Below are positions 43,838 through 52,237 of a stretch of DNA of 64,000 nt, piece by piece; within the stretch, counting starts at the first letter, position 1, and each line of letters opens with the position of its first letter. The position numbers and the translations under genes are program-made. The stretch is taken from assembly GCA_023444095.1 (NCBI GenBank), contig JAEZRP010000049.1, positions 1 through 64,000 on the forward strand, in the 5' to 3' direction. This DNA comes from Bacillota bacterium. GTDB lineage: Bacteria > Bacillota > Clostridia > Christensenellales > Aristaeellaceae. The notes under the pieces are model-generated. The model had not been told where the DNA came from. It saw nothing but the letters and a program-made list of their open reading frames with translations, and ran no database searches.

Positions 43838-44332
43838 TCAGCGATAGAGATTGTCTTTTTTGACATACGCGAGGCCGTCGCCGCCCTTGTTCGTGCACAG
43901 AATCCACAGCGTCCCGTTTTTATCGGTATAGCGGCCCACCATATAGACCTTCGCGCCAAAGGTGAGCCTGGCCTTCCGGTCGCCCGCGTATTCATACGCC
44001 CAGCAGTCCGCGCGCACGCGCGCGCTGATGCCGACGAGCATCATGACGCTCCCCACGCTGACGTAGCCGCTGGTGCCCGCGTAGCTGGCCTTGACGTAGC
44101 TGGCGTTCTGCATGCCCTTGAGCGTGATCTCATCGCCGCGCTCCAGCGTCGTCACCGTTCCCGTCGTGGCGTAGAAGTTGGCCGTTTCCGCGATGACGAC
44201 ACCCTTGACGGAACCCTTAGGCACGTCTTCCGTAAATTGAAAGGAACTCGGCAGTTTGAACGCGAACGCCGGGGCGGAAATCGTCAGTGACAGGATAAAC
44301 AGGATGGCGAGGACTCTGCGCGCGACTCTCAT
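43838..44332 (-). CDS. Secreted SH3b-type domain protein
   Basis: Exported protein of 164 aa. Signal peptide MRVARRVLAILFILSLTISA with cleavage near APAFA-FKL. The rest has two SH3b-like segments: VVIAETANFYATTGTVTTLE with GDEITLKGM, and DCWAYEYAGDRKARLTFGAK with WILCTNKGGDGLAYVKKDNL. Bacterial SH3 domains usually bind cell-wall peptides. GGAGGTAACC is 3 nt before the ATG. Divergent from the next secreted protein. Confidence 0.8.
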   Translation of the reverse strand: MRVARRVLAILFILSLTISAPAFAFKLPSSFQFTEDVPKGSVKGVVIAETANFYATTGTVTTLERGDEITLKGMQNASYVKASYAGTSGYVSVGSVMMLVGISARVRADCWAYEYAGDRKARLTFGAKVYMVGRYTDKNGTLWILCTNKGGDGLAYVKKDNLYR

Positions 44333-44402
44333 GTGGTTACCTCCAACGATCGATCGGTATCTAAGACTATCACTTTTGCCAGAAAGTTCATTGCCGTGTA
44401 TA

Positions 44403-44431
44403 TTGATTGTTCGTAGATTGTGTGTTAAAAT
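44403..44431 (+). promoter_or_regulatory. Promoter of the secreted-protein gene
   Basis: TTGATT (44403-44408), 17-nt spacer, TAAAAT (44426-44431), 37 nt before the ATG. Confidence 0.6.
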
Positions 44432-44468
44432 ATATATTCGATGACAACATTGCCGGAGGAACACGTTT

Positions 44469-45110
44469 ATGATGAAACGTCTGATTTGCCTTTGCCTGAT
44501 TTCGCTCCTCGCGCTCTCGTCCGCCTATGCGGAAGGCGCGGGAAGTCTGCCGGTCGTCACGGACGAGCAGGGACAGGCCGTCGCATTCTCCGTCGCCGCG
44601 ACGGACGCCGCAGCGCCTGAGGCCGGGGACTGGAATCGGTATGCCGACGCCGTTTCCGGGTTGGACGCCGCGGAGGTCGACTCGTTCCGCACCATGATGG
44701 CTGTCAAGGCCACCGAGCTCGACTTCAACAGCTACGTCTCCATGACTTATGACGAAAAGGTCTCCGTCGTTGTAAGCCTTCTCGACGAAACCCTCGGCGA
44801 GGATGGCTTCGACTTCTATGCCGAGGGCGAAAAAGCGCCCGCCAATTCCGTCATTCCCGCTTATGTGGTCGGCTCCGGCGATTTCGCCGTCTTCGCCCTC
44901 GTTGAAGGCGCGTGGATCAACGCGGGCATGTTCTCGCTTAACGGCGACGCCGCTTCCGAAGGTGCCTCCTACCTCTTTGACCTCTCCTGCTTTGCCTTCG
45001 GCGACAGCCCTGCCTATCTCGCGCGCTTCAACCAAACCGACGCAGCTTGGCACGTGGTCGGCGTCAACCAGGCCTTCGTCGACGCAGCCATCGCGCTGTG
45101 CTTCTACTAA
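44469..45110 (+). CDS. Secreted protein of unknown function
   Basis: Exported protein of 213 aa with signal peptide MKRLICLCLISLLALSSAYA and likely cleavage before EGAG. The mature part is acidic and contains ATELDFNSYVSMTYDEKVSV and WHVVGVNQAFVDAAIALCFY. I do not recognise a family. GGAGGA is 8 nt before the first of two adjacent ATGs. A repeat-element copy follows the stop. Confidence 0.78.
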   Translation: MMKRLICLCLISLLALSSAYAEGAGSLPVVTDEQGQAVAFSVAATDAAAPEAGDWNRYADAVSGLDAAEVDSFRTMMAVKATELDFNSYVSMTYDEKVSVVVSLLDETLGEDGFDFYAEGEKAPANSVIPAYVVGSGDFAVFALVEGAWINAGMFSLNGDAASEGASYLFDLSCFAFGDSPAYLARFNQTDAAWHVVGVNQAFVDAAIALCFY

Positions 45111-45122
45111 AGGAAAGACGAG

Positions 45123-45200
45123 AATCCCATACGAAGCATCCATAACTGGATTGCGCATCGGATCGCCCAGGGGTCCAGACCCCGGGCGATCCGAATTGTC
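45123..45200 (+). repeat. Partial 3' element, copy 5 (end of the secreted-protein gene)
   Basis: Module C: TCGGATCGCCC plus GGGG (45158-45173) pair with CCCC plus GGGCGATCCGA (45180-45194), with one bulged A. The preceding words match the spacer after module B in full copies, but modules A and B are missing or degraded. Confidence 0.65.
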
Positions 45201-45263
45201 GTAGGCCATCATTTTCGCGTGTGACTGGTCTACAGCCCCGCGATATACCGGGGACATCGCCTC

Positions 45264-46043
45264 TCACCCAATGTACCTGAGGAAGTGCTGGATATGCTCG
45301 TCCCAGTATTCCCAAGTATGCGCACCCTCGTCCTCCTCGAAGGTATAGTCGAAGGGATTGCCCTCGAAGGACTGGAAGAACGCGCGGGTATCCTCGGCGG
45401 TATCCTTGACGAAATCGGAGGTGCCCCAGGCGTGGAAGACGCGTGGAAACGGTCCGCCGTTTTCGACAAGCCTGCGGGCAGCGCCCTTGGGATCCTCGAC
45501 GGTGCCCTCGATCTGCCGGTCACCGATCACGCGTTCCATCATTTGGGCGAAGCGCGGGTTTCCGCTCCGCATGCGGTTCAGGTCGAAGATGCCGGCCGAG
45601 AGGCAGCCGATGGCGGCGTAGTTTTGGGGCCGGGAGAGTCCAATCTTGAGGCAGCCGCCGCCCCCCATCGAGAGACCGGCGATGAAGTTGTCCTCGCGCC
45701 TGTCCGAGAAGCCGAAGAAGCGGCGCATGATCCCGGGCAGCTCGTCCGCGATATAGGTGAAGAACTTCTGGCCGTGGGCCATGTCGGAATAGGAGGAGAG
45801 GTGCGCGGCGGGCATCACGACCGCCATCCCAAGGGGCGCGACATACCGCTCGATGGAGGTGCGCCGCTGCCAGATGGTCTCGTCGTCGCTCGCGCCGTGG
45901 AGGAGCCAGAGAACCTTCGCGGGCTTTTCCTCCACGCGGGTCTCCATGCCGACAAGCGACCGGGACTGCTGGGGCAGGATGACGTCACAGCTCGCGCACA
46001 TGCCAAGCGCCTCGGAGAAGAATCCGATATGTACAAGCGCCAT
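45264..46043 (-). CDS. Putative esterase, alpha/beta hydrolase (second of a tandem pair)
   Basis: Alpha/beta-hydrolase of 259 aa in the feruloyl/acetyl esterase group. KVLWLLHGASDDETIWQRRT holds the oxyanion motif, GLSMGG (about 123-128) the serine nucleophile, and GAHTWEYWDEHI the catalytic histidine. No signal peptide, so it acts in the cytoplasm, perhaps on imported acylated sugars or oligosaccharides. Its ATG directly follows the stop of the first copy, from which it arose by duplication. Confidence 0.9.
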   Translation of the reverse strand: MALVHIGFFSEALGMCASCDVILPQQSRSLVGMETRVEEKPAKVLWLLHGASDDETIWQRRTSIERYVAPLGMAVVMPAAHLSSYSDMAHGQKFFTYIADELPGIMRRFFGFSDRREDNFIAGLSMGGGGCLKIGLSRPQNYAAIGCLSAGIFDLNRMRSGNPRFAQMMERVIGDRQIEGTVEDPKGAARRLVENGGPFPRVFHAWGTSDFVKDTAEDTRAFFQSFEGNPFDYTFEEDEGAHTWEYWDEHIQHFLRYIG

Positions 46044-46829
46044 TTACTTTTCCTCCTTCGCGGGAACAAGCCAGTCGAGAACGGTCTGGATCTTCTCGTC
46101 CCAATACTTCCACTGATGATCACCCGGGGCCTCTTCGTACAAGAGGTTGTAGCCGAGCCGGCTGAGGTGGTCGCGCATCCTGACATTGTCCTGATAGAGG
46201 AAGTCCTCGGTGCCGCACCACAGGTAGACGTCCGGGCGGTCGGGGGAATCCTTCATCTCCTCCGCCGCCGCCATGAGGTCGTTGAACGAGCCGCGCACGC
46301 CTTCCGCCGGGCCGAAAATGTCCTCCCAGAACCGCTCGCCCTTCGTATCCTCGCAAACCCGCGCGACGTCGACCGCTCCCGAAAGCGCCGCGACCTTCGA
46401 GAAGATCTTCCCCGCGCGCAGCCCGCACTTGAGCGCGCCGTAGCCGCCCATCGAGAGCCCGGCGGCATAGGTGTCCGCGCGATCCTTGGACATATTCGGG
46501 AAAAATCGTCTGCAAATTTCAGGCAGTTCGCCGGTAATGTATGTAAAATAGGAAAGGCCGATGTGCATGTCCGTGTACCAGCCGAGGTGCGTGGTCGGCA
46601 TCACGACCGCGATGCCCTTATCGGCTGCGTAGCGCTCGATGGAGGTGCGCCGCTGCCAGATGGTGTGGTCGTCCGACATTCCGTGGAGAAGATAGAGCGT
46701 CTTCCACGGTCCCTCCTCGCTTTTCCCCTCCATGCCGATCTGGCCGCGCGTCTTTTCGGGCAAAATGACGTCCATTTGTGTACACATTCCGAGCGATTCC
46801 GAAAAAAAGTTCACATGTAAAAGCGCCAT
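46044..46829 (-). CDS. Putative esterase, alpha/beta hydrolase (first of a tandem pair)
   Basis: Esterase of 261 aa, closely related to the next gene: KTLYLLHGMSDDHTIWQRRT, nucleophile motif GLSMGGYGALKC, catalytic histidine in PGDHQWKYWDEKI, which is the fuller esterase D-like pattern. The ATG at 46827-46829 is 7 nt from GGGAGG; the one two codons earlier is only 1 nt from it. It heads the two-gene operon with its own promoter. Cytoplasmic; substrate unknown. Confidence 0.91.
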   Translation of the reverse strand: MALLHVNFFSESLGMCTQMDVILPEKTRGQIGMEGKSEEGPWKTLYLLHGMSDDHTIWQRRTSIERYAADKGIAVVMPTTHLGWYTDMHIGLSYFTYITGELPEICRRFFPNMSKDRADTYAAGLSMGGYGALKCGLRAGKIFSKVAALSGAVDVARVCEDTKGERFWEDIFGPAEGVRGSFNDLMAAAEEMKDSPDRPDVYLWCGTEDFLYQDNVRMRDHLSRLGYNLLYEEAPGDHQWKYWDEKIQTVLDWLVPAKEEK

Positions 46830-46865
46830 AAGCATGCCTCCCGTGCATATATTAAACTATCCTAG

Positions 46866-46895
46866 ATTATATACTCCATCCATGTGGCAAGTCAA
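46866..46895 (-). promoter_or_regulatory. Promoter of the esterase operon
   Basis: TTGACT (46890-46895), 18-nt spacer, TATAAT (46866-46871) on the minus strand. Confidence 0.75.
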
Positions 46896-47012
46896 CGGGA
46901 AAACCGCCATAAGTTAACAACGATTATTTAATATATGTTGCAAAAATGTGGAAAGTGACGCGGCGGGATTGATTATTTTGTGCAGTTTTTGATGATTTAT
47001 GACCGGATGGCC

Positions 47013-47041
47013 TTGCAAATGGATGACGGTTCATGTATAAT
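47013..47041 (+). promoter_or_regulatory. Promoter of the opp-type operon
   Basis: TTGCAA (47013-47018), 17-nt spacer, TATAAT (47036-47041). Transcription would start near 47048, about 170 nt before the first gene. Confidence 0.78.
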
Positions 47042-47218
47042 AACCGCATCGGATTGCGTGAACCGTTTTAGATTGCTCACGCTGCAAATGCGCGTCTGGC
47101 GCGGGCGCGTATTTGTTCGTCCATTTCAGCCGTAGATGCGCAGGGGTTCGTCCGATTGGAGCCGGACGAACGAAATTAACAGCCGCCCAACGGGCGGGAA
47201 GGGGGAGAACGAAGTCAA
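47042..47218 (+). promoter_or_regulatory. Structured leader of the opp-type operon
   Basis: The untranslated leader can form three hairpins. The first has imperfect arms beginning CAAATGCGCG (about 47085-47115). The second is perfect: GTTCGTCCG (47146-47154) with CGGACGAAC (47163-47171). The third is CCGCCC-AAC-GGGCGG near 47183-47197. The last precedes the ribosome binding region. It matches no riboswitch I know. No gene lies in 46836-47218. Confidence 0.5.
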
Positions 47219-48220
47219 ATGTTGCTCAACTACATTCTGAAGCGTCTGCTTCAGCTGATCCCGCTCCTCATAGCGGTCAGCGTGCTCATCTTCATCATCA
47301 TCCAGCTGCCGCCGGGTGATTACCTCACGACTTACATCATCCAGCTTGAGACTTCGGGTCTGGCGGTCAATGAGTCTGAGATCATCAACCTCACCAAGCA
47401 GTATGGTCTTGACAAGCCGATGTATCAGCAGTATGTCTACTGGGTGGTGAACATCGTCACGAAACTGGACTTCGGGCGATCATTCCAGTGGAACGCGACA
47501 GTGATCTCGAAGCTCCAGGAGCGCCTGCCCGCCACCATCAGCATTTCGCTCCTGTCGCTGGTCGTGACCTGGGCAATCGCGATTCCCGTTGGAATTGTGT
47601 CGGCAACCAACCAATACTCGGGCTTTGACTATTTCTTCCAATTCTTCGGCTTCATTGGAATGTCGTGTCCGGCCTTCCTGTTGGCACTCGGTTCGGTGTT
47701 CATCATATATATGGCGACCGGTGAATCGCTGACAGGACTCAACTCCGCGGAGTATGTAAACACCGCCTTGAGTTGGGGGAAGTTCATGGACATGCTGCCG
47801 CGCCTGCTCCTCGTCATCTTCATTATCGCGATTTCGCAGACGGCCGGCATGATCCGCTCCCTGCGCGCGATGCTGCTTGACGAGCTCCAGAAGCAGTACG
47901 TGATCACCGCGCGCGCCAAGGGCGTCAAGGAAAAGCGCCTCCTTTGGAAGTACCCCATCCGCATGGCCATCAACCCGCAGGTTTCCACCATCGGTTGGGT
48001 TCTCCCGGGCCTGATCGGCGGCGAAATGATCGTCTCGACGGTTCTCTCCCTTCCCACGATGGGTCCGCTGGTTCGCCGCGCGCTCGTCAATCAGGACATG
48101 TATCTCGCGGGTTCTTACCTGCTCATCGTCAGCTGTCTGACGGTCGTCGGAACCCTGATCTCCGACATCCTGCTTGCGATCGTTGATCCGCGCATCAAGT
48201 TTGGAGGTGTCACCGAATGA
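47219..48220 (+). CDS. oppB: Peptide-type ABC transporter permease (OppB/DppB)
   Basis: Permease of 333 aa with about six TM helices. YILKRLLQLIPLLIAVSVLI at the N-terminus, DFGRSFQWN, and the ATPase-contact loop MLLDELQKQYVITARAKGVK (about 220-240) are typical of OppB/DppB. The Shine-Dalgarno stretch (AAGGGGGAG) sits rather far, about 10 nt, from the ATG. It overlaps the next gene by 4 bases. Substrate class (peptide, nickel or sugar oligomer) cannot be set without the binding protein. Confidence 0.92.
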   Translation: MLLNYILKRLLQLIPLLIAVSVLIFIIIQLPPGDYLTTYIIQLETSGLAVNESEIINLTKQYGLDKPMYQQYVYWVVNIVTKLDFGRSFQWNATVISKLQERLPATISISLLSLVVTWAIAIPVGIVSATNQYSGFDYFFQFFGFIGMSCPAFLLALGSVFIIYMATGESLTGLNSAEYVNTALSWGKFMDMLPRLLLVIFIIAISQTAGMIRSLRAMLLDELQKQYVITARAKGVKEKRLLWKYPIRMAINPQVSTIGWVLPGLIGGEMIVSTVLSLPTMGPLVRRALVNQDMYLAGSYLLIVSCLTVVGTLISDILLAIVDPRIKFGGVTE

Positions 48221-49374
48221 CGGACAAGAGAAAAAAGGCGAACCTCCAGGCGGAGACGACCGACCGCGCCAATTCCTACGAGGTAGCCAGCCAGTGGAAG
48301 CTGATGGCGTGGAAGTTCAAAAAGCACAAGGCCGCCATGATCGCCGTCCCGATCCTCATTATCATGTACCTCATCTGCGTAGCCTGCGAGTTCTTTGCGC
48401 CCTCTCTTCCCCTTGAGCGGTACAAGGACTACAAGGACTGCGCGCCGACGAAAATCCACCTGTGGGACGCGGACGGCAATTTCCAGGGCCTGTTCGTCTA
48501 CGGCTTCGAAAGGTATACCGACCCCTACACCTTCCGCAAGAGCTACGTTGAGAACGACGAGATCATTAAGCTGGGCTTCTTCGTGCGCGGCAGCGAGTAC
48601 AAGCTCTTCGGCCTGAGCGCCCTCAAATCGGACATCCACTTCTTCGGCCCGGTGCTTGAGGAAGGCGACAAGCCTGGCGACAAGACGTTCTTTCTGATGG
48701 GCACGGACTCCCTGGGCCGCGACGTGTTCTCGCGCGTGCTCTCCGGCGGCCGGATCTCTTTGACGTTCTGCCTCCTGTCAGTTACCTTCACGGTCTTCAT
48801 CGGCCTCACCCTCGGCGGCCTGTCCGGCTATCTGGGCGGCGTCGTCGACACGATCGTGCAAAGGTCGATCGACCTCATCATGTCCATCCCCGGCATCCCG
48901 CTGTGGATGGCACTGGCGGCGGCGCTTCCGAGCACGATGTCGAACCTCAAGAAATACTTCCTGATGAGCCTCATCATGTCGCTCATCGGGTGGACGGGCC
49001 TCGCGCGCGTCACGCGCGGCAAGATCCTGTCCCTGCGCGAGGAGGACTTCGTCATCGCGGCGCGTCTCTCGGGATCGAGCCACCTGCGGGTCATCTTCAA
49101 GCACATGCTGCCCTCCTTCATGAGCTACATCATCGTATCGGTCACCGGCTCCATCCCCGGCACGATCCTCGGCGAGACGACCCTGTCGTTCCTGGGCCTT
49201 GGCCTTCAGGCGCCGACGGTCTCCTGGGGTACCCTGTTGCAGGACTGCCAGACGGTCGACGCGATGGCCGCAACGCCGTGGCTTCTGTTCCCGGCCGCGT
49301 TTATCATCGTGACGGTTTTGTGCTTCTGCTTCATGGGCGACGGCATGCGCGACGCGGCCGACCCGTACAAATAA
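48217..49374 (+). CDS. oppC: Peptide-type ABC transporter permease (OppC/DppC)
   Basis: Permease of 385 aa, partner of the previous gene. It is longer than usual OppC (about 300) because about 90 residues lie between TM1 (MIAVPILIIMYLICVACEFF) and the core (DSLGRDVFSRVLSGGRISLT). This insert, predicted extracytoplasmic, might replace contacts of a binding protein. The EAA-type loop is SLREEDFVIAARLSGSSHLR. It starts in an ATGA overlap with oppB. Confidence 0.91.
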   Translation: MTDKRKKANLQAETTDRANSYEVASQWKLMAWKFKKHKAAMIAVPILIIMYLICVACEFFAPSLPLERYKDYKDCAPTKIHLWDADGNFQGLFVYGFERYTDPYTFRKSYVENDEIIKLGFFVRGSEYKLFGLSALKSDIHFFGPVLEEGDKPGDKTFFLMGTDSLGRDVFSRVLSGGRISLTFCLLSVTFTVFIGLTLGGLSGYLGGVVDTIVQRSIDLIMSIPGIPLWMALAAALPSTMSNLKKYFLMSLIMSLIGWTGLARVTRGKILSLREEDFVIAARLSGSSHLRVIFKHMLPSFMSYIIVSVTGSIPGTILGETTLSFLGLGLQAPTVSWGTLLQDCQTVDAMAATPWLLFPAAFIIVTVLCFCFMGDGMRDAADPYK

Positions 49375-49392
49375 AGTAAGGAGGATACATTC

Positions 49393-50427
49393 ATGATTAG
49401 ACCCGGTGATGATGTCATCCTTGAACTGAAGGATGTAAAGATTCACTTCGATATGGACGAAGGCCTCCTGAAAGCGGTCGACGGCGTCGATTTCGTCATT
49501 CGCAAGGGACGCACGCTGGGCATCGTGGGCGAGTCGGGCTGCGGAAAGTCCGTCACGACCAACGCGATCTTTAAAATCCTGCCCAAGTACGGCCTGATCG
49601 GGGGCGACATCTGGCTCTACGAAAAGGACGGCAAGGTGCTCGACACGCCGATCAACATCGCGAAGCTCAATCCCACGGGCGACGTCATTCGCTCGATCCG
49701 CGGCGGCAACATCTCGATGATCTTCCAGGAGCCGATGAAGGCGTTCTCCCCCGTGCACACGATCGGTAACCAGATTATGGAAACCATCATGCTGCACATC
49801 GAACCCGACGAGAAGAAGGCGCGCGATATCTGCATCGACGCGCTCAAGCAGGTCGGCATCTCGAACCCGGAGCAGCGCGTGGACGAATACCCCCACCAGC
49901 TTTCCGGCGGCATGCGCCAGCGCGCGATGATCGCCATGGCGCTCGCCTCTAGGCCCTCCGTGCTGATCGCCGACGAGCCGACCACGGCCCTCGACGTGAC
50001 GATCCAGGCGCAGGTTCTGGACCTCATCAACAAGCTGAAGAAGGAGAACAACACCTCCGTCATCTTCATCACCCACGACCTCGGCGTCATCGCCGAGATG
50101 TCGGACGACGTCGTCGTCATGTACCTTGGCAAAGTCGTCGAGTCCTGCGACGTGGACACGCTGTTCTACAACCCGCAGCATCCGTACACGAAGGCCCTTC
50201 TGAAGTCAATTCCGACGTCGGACAAGGCGCACAAGGGACGCTTTGATTCCATCAAGGGTACCGTGCCCTATCCCATGAACCTGCCGGTCGAGTGCGGCTT
50301 CTCCTCTCGCTGCGAGAAGTTCATGAAGGGCGTGTGCGACAAGGCGTATCCCCCCATGGTCGAGATCGAACCCGGCCACTTCGTGCGCTGCTTCCTCTTC
50401 GACAAGGCGATAACGGAGGGCAAATAA
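49393..50427 (+). CDS. oppD: Peptide-type ABC transporter ATP-binding protein (OppD/DppD)
   Basis: ATPase of 344 aa. Walker A GESGCGKSVTTNAI near 41-54, signature LSGGMRQRAMIAMALASRPS, Walker B VLIADEPTTALD, and the C-terminal oligopeptide-transporter extension with spaced cysteines (ECGFSSRCEKFMKGVCDKAY), which binds an Fe-S cluster in some homologues. AAGGAGG precedes the ATG. It is followed without a gap by oppF. Confidence 0.94.
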   Translation: MIRPGDDVILELKDVKIHFDMDEGLLKAVDGVDFVIRKGRTLGIVGESGCGKSVTTNAIFKILPKYGLIGGDIWLYEKDGKVLDTPINIAKLNPTGDVIRSIRGGNISMIFQEPMKAFSPVHTIGNQIMETIMLHIEPDEKKARDICIDALKQVGISNPEQRVDEYPHQLSGGMRQRAMIAMALASRPSVLIADEPTTALDVTIQAQVLDLINKLKKENNTSVIFITHDLGVIAEMSDDVVVMYLGKVVESCDVDTLFYNPQHPYTKALLKSIPTSDKAHKGRFDSIKGTVPYPMNLPVECGFSSRCEKFMKGVCDKAYPPMVEIEPGHFVRCFLFDKAITEGK

Positions 50428-51459
50428 ATGGAAAAGAAGTTCACAAACCCCATTATTGAGGTCAAGAATCTCAAGAAGTACTTTCCCATTACCTCCGGAT
50501 TCCTCAAGCGCACCGTCGGCTACGTGAAGGCCGTCGACAATGTCGATATGTACCTCAAGGAGGGCGAGACGTTGGCGCTGGTCGGCGAGTCCGGCTGCGG
50601 AAAGACCACGCTGGGCCGCTGCATCCTGCAGGCCATTAAGCCCACCTCCGGCTCGGTTCTGTTCAACACCAAGGAAAACAATCAGTTGGAACTGACCACC
50701 ATGCCCTACTCCCAGCTGCGCGACACCCGCCGCGACATGCAGATGATCTTCCAGGATCCCTACGCGTCGCTCGACCCGCGCATGACGGTTCTGAACATCA
50801 TCTCCGAGCCCCTGATCTGCCACCATCTGATGGGCGCGGGCGAGCGGCGCGAGTACGTCAAGGAGCTGATGGAAACAGTCGGTCTCGACTCCCGCCACCT
50901 CGAGAGGTACCCGCACGCGTTCTCCGGCGGTCAGCGCCAGCGCATCGGCATCGCCCGCGCGCTCGCGACCAAGCCCCGCTTCATCGTGTGCGACGAGGCA
51001 GTCGCCGCGCTCGACGTGTCCGTTCAGGCGCAGGTTCTGAACCTGCTCATGGACCTTCAGGAGCAGATGCACCTGAGCTACCTCTTCATCTCGCACGACC
51101 TCGGCGTCGTCAGCCACATCTCCGACCGCGTCGGCGTCATGTACGTCGGACACATGGTCGAGCTGGCCGACACCGTCAAGCTCTTTGCGAAACCCATGCA
51201 TCCCTACACCGAGGCGCTTTTGTCCGCGAAGCCCGTGGCGGATCCGCGCAACAAGTCCCGCCGCATCATGCTCGAGGGCGACGTCGCGAACCCCGCGCAT
51301 CTGCCGTCCGGATGCCCGTTCCACCCCCGCTGCCGCTACGCCAAGCCCATCTGCTCCGAGCAGGTGCCCGAGTGGCGCGAGCTTGAGCCCGAACACTTCG
51401 TCGCTTGCCACTGCGCGCAGGAACTCTCGCTCGGCGGCATGCGCGGGTACGAGAGGTAG
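50428..51459 (+). CDS. oppF: Peptide-type ABC transporter ATP-binding protein (OppF/DppF)
   Basis: ATPase of 343 aa, second nucleotide-binding half. It has the OppF N-terminus (LKKYFPITSGFLKRTVGYVK), Walker A GESGCGKTTLGRCIL, signature FSGGQRQRIGIARALATKPR, Walker B FIVCDEAVAALD (Ala in place of the usual proline region), and a cysteine-bearing tail (GCPFHPRCRYAKPICSEQVP). The ATG directly follows the oppD stop. Last gene of the operon; no binding-protein gene follows. Repeat copy 6 lies downstream. Confidence 0.94.
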   Translation: MEKKFTNPIIEVKNLKKYFPITSGFLKRTVGYVKAVDNVDMYLKEGETLALVGESGCGKTTLGRCILQAIKPTSGSVLFNTKENNQLELTTMPYSQLRDTRRDMQMIFQDPYASLDPRMTVLNIISEPLICHHLMGAGERREYVKELMETVGLDSRHLERYPHAFSGGQRQRIGIARALATKPRFIVCDEAVAALDVSVQAQVLNLLMDLQEQMHLSYLFISHDLGVVSHISDRVGVMYVGHMVELADTVKLFAKPMHPYTEALLSAKPVADPRNKSRRIMLEGDVANPAHLPSGCPFHPRCRYAKPICSEQVPEWRELEPEHFVACHCAQELSLGGMRGYER

Positions 51460-51482
51460 GAAGCGAAGGAACGAGGCGCACG

Positions 51483-51603
51483 CCGAGGGCGTTGCCCTCG
51501 GGCTCCGCGCAAGGGACAATGTCTCTTGCGAATCCCTTGCCGATAACAGAATCAATTCCGTCCGTCGACCGTTCGGGGCCAAAGCCCTGGGCGGTCGAAT
51601 TTT
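51483..51603 (+). repeat. Three-hairpin 3' element, copy 6 (end of oppF)
   Basis: Module A: CCGAGGGC-GTT-GCCCTCGG (51483-51501). Module B: GCAAGGGAC-AAT-GTCTCTTGC (51509-51529). Module C: TCGACCG..CGGTCGA outer stem with a GGGG..CCC inner helix (51565-51598), then ATTTTCGG. The rest of the 51460-51773 gap holds only a weak promoter. Confidence 0.75.
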
Positions 51604-51715
51604 CGGCAGGTCATTGCCGGTCGCGCGGGCAATCTTTCGGACAAAACCGGTTCACCCTCAATTCGCATGAGATTCCAGAGGATCTCTTGGGGAGCGGAGG
51701 CGGTTCTCCCTGCCG

Positions 51716-51744
51716 TTTACTTTCGCGGGGGACTGTGCTACAAT
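51716..51744 (+). promoter_or_regulatory. Possible promoter of the small membrane protein gene
   Basis: TTTACT (51716-51721), 17-nt spacer, TACAAT (51739-51744), 29 nt before the ATG. Confidence 0.45.
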
Positions 51745-51773
51745 AAGGACATTCGGTGACAAGGAGATTTCGT

Positions 51774-52142
51774 ATGGGTGTAGGCTGGATTCTGCTTTTG
51801 ACGGTGGTGGCACTGGGCGCGATCATCGTGCTTTCGAGCGTTTATTTTTCATGGCTGATGCAAAAGATGCTGTACGGGCGGATCGAGGATCTGGAATACG
51901 TGCGCGCACACTCGCAGCCGCCGGACCGCTGGCAGCGAAAATTTCTCATCAAGGCGCTGAAAAACGGAAAGATCGACCCGGCGGATCAGCGGAAACAGAC
52001 CGCGAAGAATCTCGCGAAACTCGAAAAACTGATCCGCTTTGCAGAGACGACGAGGTTCATGGAGTCCGAGGAAGTGCGCCGCGAGGTGCTTCTGGTACTG
52101 AAGGTCGTAAAGCGCGAGTGGGGCGACGCACTCGCGGACTGA
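51774..52142 (+). CDS. Small membrane-anchored protein of unknown function
   Basis: Protein of 122 aa with one N-terminal TM segment (about 4-27, GWILLLTVVALGAIIVLSSV) and a basic, helical cytoplasmic part (DRWQRKFLIKALKNGKIDPA, RREVLLVLKVVKREWGD). The ATG at 51774 has AAGGAGA 6 nt ahead. I do not recognise the family. It lies about 95 nt upstream of the foldase gene, but that gene has its own -10 box. Confidence 0.72.
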   Translation: MGVGWILLLTVVALGAIIVLSSVYFSWLMQKMLYGRIEDLEYVRAHSQPPDRWQRKFLIKALKNGKIDPADQRKQTAKNLAKLEKLIRFAETTRFMESEEVRREVLLVLKVVKREWGDALAD

Positions 52143-52201
52143 ACGGAATGAAGACTTCTTTGTGCCGAAGGCGGCGCGGCGTCCCGGCAAAGGGCGCGGT
52201 A

Positions 52202-52210
52202 TGGTATAAT
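52202..52210 (+). promoter_or_regulatory. Extended -10 promoter of the foldase gene
   Basis: TGGTATAAT (52202-52210), an extended -10 type box with no clear -35. Confidence 0.5.
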
Positions 52211-52237
52211 CCTATCAATCGAAGGGAGGCCGAACAG

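Noticed and set aside
45285..46820. 511-aa plus-strand frame over both esterases
   Set aside because: Spans two real genes on the opposite strand and would have no ribosome binding site; a shadow frame.
48778..50181. 467-aa minus-strand frame over oppC and oppD
   Set aside because: Antisense to conserved Walker motifs; composition rich in His, Asp and Arg is typical of shadow frames here.
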